Shown here: positions 60,179 to 64,000 of the stretch, piece by piece
How positions within the stretch are numbered: the first letter of the stretch is position 1
Layout of the letters: every line of letters starts with the position of its first letter
Assembly: GCF_001590905.1 (NCBI RefSeq)
Contig: NZ_BCTT01000014.1
Span: 124,001-188,000, forward strand
Length of the DNA: 64,000 nucleotides
Direction of reading: 5' to 3'
DNA from: Serratia grimesii NBRC 13537
GTDB lineage: Bacteria > Pseudomonadota > Gammaproteobacteria > Enterobacterales > Enterobacteriaceae
Translations under genes and position numbers: made by a program
The notes under the pieces: generated by a model
What the model was told of the DNA's origin: nothing
What the model saw: the letters and a program-made list of their open reading frames with translations, nothing else
Database searches by the model: none

Positions 60179-61697
60179 CTGTTTCACTCCTCAATGCGGC
60201 TTCCATCACCTGTTCCTGGGTCAGACCCTGGTTGACCAACGAAGCCTTGATACGCCCCTGGTGCATCACCAATACCCGATCGCTTAATCCCAATACTTCT
60301 GGCAGCTCCGAAGACACCACGATCACCGAAATACCCTGCTGCACCAGCTGATTGATTAACTTATAGATTTCGTGTTTGGCACCGATATCGATACCGCGCG
60401 TCGGCTCATCCAGAATGAGAATTTTCGGTTTCAGCAGCAGGCACTTGGCAAGTATGGCCTTCTGCTGGTTACCGCCACTCAGCCGAGCTATCGCCAAGTC
60501 GGGCGAGGAAGTCTTCACTTTTAACTGCGCCAGCGATTGGCGAATGGTCGCCTGTTCCCGGGCATCATCAATCACCGTCAGCACGCCGCTAAAATCGCTC
60601 AGCGCCGCCAACGTCATGTTGGCCCCTACCCCCATCACCGGCACGATGCCATCACGCTTGCGATCTTCCGGCACCATGGCAATGCCATATCGCATCGCCT
60701 GGCGGCAATTGTTGATGACGGCCGGCTGGCCATTGAGGCTAATACTCCCCTGCCAGCGGCCAGGGTAGACGCCGAACAGGCACTGCATGGTTTCGGTGCG
60801 CCCGGAGCCGACCAGCCCGGCGACACCGAGGATTTCGCCGCGCCGCAGGCTGAATGAGACATCGTCCACCCGACGAACGTGACGGTTCACCGGGTGCCAG
60901 GCGGTGAGATTGTCCACCTGCAGGATCACCTCGCCGATATCATGTTGTTCCTGCGGATAGAGCTCGGTTAATTCGCGCCCAACCATCATGGCGATAATGT
61001 CGTCCTCGCTCATTTCCGCTGCCTGGCGCGTACCTATATGCTTGCCATCGCGGATCACGCAGATCAGATCCGAGATCGCCTTCACCTCATTCAACTTGTG
61101 CGAAATGTAAATGCAGGCGATGCCGTGATCGCGTAGATCCTCGATGATCGCCAGCAGCGTAGCGGTTTCACTTTCGGTCAGCGACGCCGTCGGCTCATCG
61201 AGCACCAGCAGCCGCACCTGCTTGTTCAGCGCCTTGGCGATCTCCACCAGCTGTTGCTGCCCCAGGCCCAGTTCGCCGATGGGGGTATTGGGATCCACCT
61301 CCAGCTTGACCTGCGCCAGCATTCGTCGGCAGCGCAGATACATGGCGTCATAATCCATTACGCCGTATCGACGCCACTCATTGCCGAGAAACATGTTTTC
61401 CAGCACCGTCATCTGCTTCACCAGCGCCAGCTCCTGATGAATGATGGCGATGCCTTTCTGCTCGGTATCGCGAATATTTTTCGCCGCTAATAAATCATCA
61501 GAGAAATAAATATCGCCCTGATAACTGCCGTGCGGATATATACCGCACAGCACTTTCATCAGGGTGGATTTTCCCGAACCGTTTTCACCACACAGCGATA
61601 ATACCTGGCCTGCCTCTAACTTCAGGCTGACATTATCTACCGCCTTGACCACACCAAACTGCATGGTGATATTTTTCATTTCTAATAGGCTGGGCAT
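60156..61697 (-). CDS. xylG: Xylose ABC transporter ATP-binding protein XylG
   Basis: A 513-residue protein with two tandem ABC cassettes. The first has Walker [10 protein letters not shown], signature LGLGQQQ and Walker [12 protein letters not shown]. The second has the degenerate P-loop GLVGSGRTE, signature LSGGNQQK and [13 protein letters not shown], as usual for sugar importers of the RbsA/XylG class. It lies 28 bases after xylF. Confidence 0.96.
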   Translation of the reverse strand: MPSLLEMKNITMQFGVVKAVDNVSLKLEAGQVLSLCGENGSGKSTLMKVLCGIYPHGSYQGDIYFSDDLLAAKNIRDTEQKGIAIIHQELALVKQMTVLENMFLGNEWRRYGVMDYDAMYLRCRRMLAQVKLEVDPNTPIGELGLGQQQLVEIAKALNKQVRLLVLDEPTASLTESETATLLAIIEDLRDHGIACIYISHKLNEVKAISDLICVIRDGKHIGTRQAAEMSEDDIIAMMVGRELTELYPQEQHDIGEVILQVDNLTAWHPVNRHVRRVDDVSFSLRRGEILGVAGLVGSGRTETMQCLFGVYPGRWQGSISLNGQPAVINNCRQAMRYGIAMVPEDRKRDGIVPVMGVGANMTLAALSDFSGVLTVIDDAREQATIRQSLAQLKVKTSSPDLAIARLSGGNQQKAILAKCLLLKPKILILDEPTRGIDIGAKHEIYKLINQLVQQGISVIVVSSELPEVLGLSDRVLVMHQGRIKASLVNQGLTQEQVMEAALRSETDVEKHAV

Positions 61698-61725
61698 TAT
61701 TCCCCCGTATTACCGGTTAGCGGAA

Positions 61726-62721
61726 TTAATTAATCTCGGATTTTTTGTGGAAACCGTCGGCAACAATGGTGCTGTCGATATTCGATTTATCGACCGGAAT
61801 AGGGGTTAATAACCAGGACGGCACGTCTTTGCTGCCGTTATTTAATGTGGCATTGGCCTTCGGCTGTTCACCCTTGCCCAGTTGCACCGCGATGCCCGCC
61901 GCCTCGTCAGCCAGCTTGCTGATCGGCTTATACACCGTCATGGTCTGGGTACCGGCGACAATACGCTTCACCGCAGCCAAATCGGCATCCTGACCGGAAA
62001 TAGCCACCTTGCCCGCCAGGCCCTGCGCGGCCAGCGCCTGGATCGCGCCGCCGGCGGTGGCATCGTTGGACGCCACTACCGCGTCAATCTTGTTATTGTT
62101 GGCGGTCAGCGCATTTTCCATGATTTTTAATGCGTTTTCCGGCAACCATCCGTCGACCCACTGATCGCCCACCACCTTGATTTTCCCACCGTCAATCAGC
62201 GGTTGCAGCACCTTCATCTGCCCCTGGCGGAACAGCTTGGCGTTGTTATCCACCGGCGAGCCGCCCATCAGGAAATAATTGCCCTGTGGTACCCGTTGCA
62301 CCAGGCTTTGCGCCTGCAGCTCACCGACTTTTTCATTATCAAAGGAGATGTAAAAATCGATATCGGCGTTATTGATCATGCGATCGTAAGCCAGCACCTT
62401 AATGCCTTCCCGTTTGGCTTCGCTGATGACATTGCTCAATACCTTGCCGTTGTAGGGAATAATCACCAGCACGTCGACGCCACGGTTGATCATGTTTTCA
62501 ATCTGCGCCATCTGGGTTTCTTCATTGCCATTGGCCGACTGAACAAACACATCCGCCCCCAGCGATTTGGCTTTGCTGACGAAGATGTCGCGGTCCTTTT
62601 GCCAGCGCTCCAGGCGCAGATCGTCGATAGCCATGCCGATTTTGACTTCTTTGCTGAATGCCGGTTGGCTGGCCAGCGCCAGCAGCGCGCAGACCGAAAG
62701 GAACACAGGTTTGAATTTCAT
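61726..62721 (-). CDS. xylF: D-xylose periplasmic binding protein XylF
   Basis: A 331-residue binding protein with signal peptide MKFKPVFLSVCALLALASQPAFS. Mature blocks KIGMAIDDLRLERWQKDRDIF, GNEETQMAQIENMINRGVDVLVIIPYNG and ASNDATAGGAIQALAAQGLAGKVAISGQDADLAAV are typical of the xylose binding protein. It is the first gene of xylFGHR, divergent from xylA across a 366-base control region. Confidence 0.97.
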   Translation of the reverse strand: MKFKPVFLSVCALLALASQPAFSKEVKIGMAIDDLRLERWQKDRDIFVSKAKSLGADVFVQSANGNEETQMAQIENMINRGVDVLVIIPYNGKVLSNVISEAKREGIKVLAYDRMINNADIDFYISFDNEKVGELQAQSLVQRVPQGNYFLMGGSPVDNNAKLFRQGQMKVLQPLIDGGKIKVVGDQWVDGWLPENALKIMENALTANNNKIDAVVASNDATAGGAIQALAAQGLAGKVAISGQDADLAAVKRIVAGTQTMTVYKPISKLADEAAGIAVQLGKGEQPKANATLNNGSKDVPSWLLTPIPVDKSNIDSTIVADGFHKKSEIN

Positions 62722-62811
62722 CTTATATACCTTTGTTATTTAACGGGTAGGGGTAATAATTGAAACGGGCCGGTTACCCAGCTTAGAGCGGATTGTTATC
62801 GGTTATTTAAT

Positions 62812-62835
62812 ATTCAGCAATTACTGATTTTTACC
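62812..62835 (-). promoter_or_regulatory. Candidate XylR site for xylF
   Basis: The minus strand reads GTAAAAATCAGTAATTGCTG, sharing the GTAATTG core with the xylA-side site. It lies about 90 bases upstream of the xylF start. Confidence 0.5.
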
Positions 62836-63001
62836 GGCCAATTATGATTTTTGGTTTAATGTTGTTTTTATGATGGCGGTCATGCTTTCACGCTGAAAAG
62901 CAGCAGGTCGACAAATAAAAATGAATTAAGCCTTAAATAAACTGCGGGTAATAACCGATTATGAGATCTGTCGCACATTTAATAATTCTGTGAATTTAAC
63001 T

Positions 63002-63023
63002 GTGAAATAACGTAATTGAGCAG
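63002..63023 (+). promoter_or_regulatory. XylR site for xylA
   Basis: GAAATAACGTAATTGAGCAG differs from the E. coli xylA XylR site (GAAATAACATAATTGAGCAA, as recalled) at two positions. It lies about 65-85 bases upstream of the xylA start. Confidence 0.75.
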
Positions 63024-63087
63024 CCTGTCGCAAACTCCGAAGATAAAGCCATCCCGTAAACCGGGCATTGCTACCCAGGAGTCGATA

Positions 63088-64000
63088 ATGCAATCTTATT
63101 TTGATCAGCTTGAGCAAGTGCGCTACGAAGGTCCCACCAGTAATAATCCGCTGGCCTTTCATCATTACAACCCGGATGAACTGGTGCTCGGCAAGCGCAT
63201 GGCGGAACACCTGCGCTTTGCCGCCTGCTACTGGCACACCTTCTGCTGGAACGGTGCGGACATGTTCGGCGTCGGCTCGTTCGATCGCCCCTGGCAGCAG
63301 CCGGGCGACGCACTGACGTTAGCAAAACGTAAAGCCGACGTGGCGTTCGAGTTTTTCCACAAGCTGAACGTCCCCTATTATTGCTTCCATGACGTCGATG
63401 TCTCGCCGGAAGGCGCCTCACTGAAAGAGTATCTGCACAACTTCGCAGTCATGACTGACGTGCTGGAGGAAAAGCAGCACAGTAGCGGCGTGAAATTGCT
63501 GTGGGGCACCGCCAACTGCTTTACCCATCCGCGTTACGGTGCCGGTGCGGCCACCAATCCGGATCCGGAAGTCTTCAGTTGGGCGGCCACCCAGGTGTTC
63601 ACCGCCATGAATGCTACCCAGCGTCTGGGCGGTGAAAACTACGTGCTGTGGGGCGGCCGTGAAGGCTATGAAACCTTACTGAACACCGATCTGCGCCAGG
63701 AACGTGAGCAAATTGGTCGCTTTATGCAGATGGTGGTGGAGCACAAGCACAAAACCGGTTTCCAGGGCACCTTGCTAATCGAGCCCAAACCCCAGGAGCC
63801 GACCAAGCATCAATACGATTACGACGTCGCCACCGTTTACGGCTTCCTCAAGCAGTTCGGTCTGGAAAAAGAGATCAAGGTGAATATCGAGGCCAACCAC
63901 GCCACGCTGGCAGGCCATTCGTTCCACCATGAGATCGCCACCGCCATTGCACTCGGCATCTTTGGTTCCGTCGATGCCAACCGGGGTGACCCCCAGTTGG
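63088..64000 (+). CDS. xylA: Xylose isomerase XylA (3' end outside window)
   Basis: A cytoplasmic enzyme that converts D-xylose to D-xylulose. About 304 of some 440 residues are present; the stop lies beyond the window. Start ATG at 63088 with CAGGAG 6 bases upstream. Conserved features: [15 protein letters not shown], the catalytic region [14 protein letters not shown] (active-site His and Asp), [14 protein letters not shown], and metal ligands in [12 protein letters not shown] and [17 protein letters not shown]. It is divergent from xylFGHR; xylB is expected downstream. Confidence 0.97.
   Translation, partial: MQSYFDQLEQVRYEGPTSNNPLAFHHYNPDELVLGKRMAEHLRFAACYWHTFCWNGADMFGVGSFDRPWQQPGDALTLAKRKADVAFEFFHKLNVPYYCFHDVDVSPEGASLKEYLHNFAVMTDVLEEKQHSSGVKLLWGTANCFTHPRYGAGAATNPDPEVFSWAATQVFTAMNATQRLGGENYVLWGGREGYETLLNTDLRQEREQIGRFMQMVVEHKHKTGFQGTLLIEPKPQEPTKHQYDYDVATVYGFLKQFGLEKEIKVNIEANHATLAGHSFHHEIATAIALGIFGSVDANRGDPQL

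Larger units (their letters stand above)
62722..63087. promoter_or_regulatory. Divergent xylF / xylA control region
   Basis: A 366-base spacer carrying both promoters, two XylR-like sites (listed) and a weak CRP-like palindrome TATGA-N6-TCATG at 62869-62884. Organisation mirrors the E. coli xyl regulatory region, where CRP sits between two XylR sites. Confidence 0.7.

Noticed and set aside
62869-62884. CRP site in the xyl control region
   Set aside because: TATGA-N6-TCATG matches the CRP consensus too poorly to list as its own feature. The position is right by analogy with E. coli, so it is only mentioned in the region entry.

Overview
The window looks like chromosomal DNA of a Serratia species (Enterobacterales). 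The best single indicator is a 563-residue GH18 chitinase with the ChiA architecture. The run of cellulose (bcs), dipeptide (dpp), tRNA-Pro, uhp, eptB and xylose (xyl) genes closely resembles enterobacterial core genome. Family names come from recognising the translated sequences by eye; no database search was run.

Layout. (1) 1-16.3 kb: a cellulose locus of the E. coli (bcsEFG) type. bcsRQABZC is on the minus strand, bcsEFG diverges on the plus strand, and an hmsP/pdeK-type cyclic-di-GMP phosphodiesterase follows bcsC and is cut by the window edge. Together these make, export, tailor and regulate phosphoethanolamine cellulose. (2) 16.6-22.4 kb: the dppABCDF dipeptide importer. (3) 22.4-25.1 kb: secreted chitinase chiA and tRNA-Pro(UGG), with a possible unannotated small RNA between dppA and chiA. 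(4) 25.2-30.6 kb: the sugar-phosphate sensing genes uhpABC without uhpT beside them, then the LPS phosphoethanolamine transferase eptB. (5) 30.8-32.6 kb: the ohr/ohrR peroxide pair and a small HD hydrolase resembling single-domain SpoT-like alarmone hydrolases. (6) 32.6-37.7 kb: a beta-glucoside operon (PTS permease, phospho-beta-glucosidase, OprB-type porin) led by a BglG-type antitermination element but with no bglG gene nearby. (7) 37.7-47.3 kb: accessory metabolism: a short-chain dehydrogenase lacking the catalytic Tyr with a divergent LysR, a uronate-dehydrogenase-like protein, an alpha/beta hydrolase, and a TRAP importer with its own dehydrogenase and LacI regulator, then a HIT protein. 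(8) 47.3-53.9 kb: small and patchy genes: a DUF4282 protein, a histidine phosphatase, a 53-codon ORF whose start codon appears to be ACG, yiaW/yiaV, remnants of a mobile element (DUF4942 tail), and a MocR regulator diverging from a solute-binding protein without a signal peptide. All of this abuts selC (tRNA-Sec), a classic island insertion site. (9) 54-64 kb: a phytase-like esterase, a CynX-type MFS exporter with a divergent LysR, and the complete xylFGHR operon divergent from xylA, which is cut by the window end.

The least ordinary segment is 48.3-53.9 kb next to selC. The most clear-cut regulatory oddity is the orphan BglG-type antiterminator at 37.5 kb. No CRISPR array, complete insertion sequence, intact prophage or recognisable defence system was seen.
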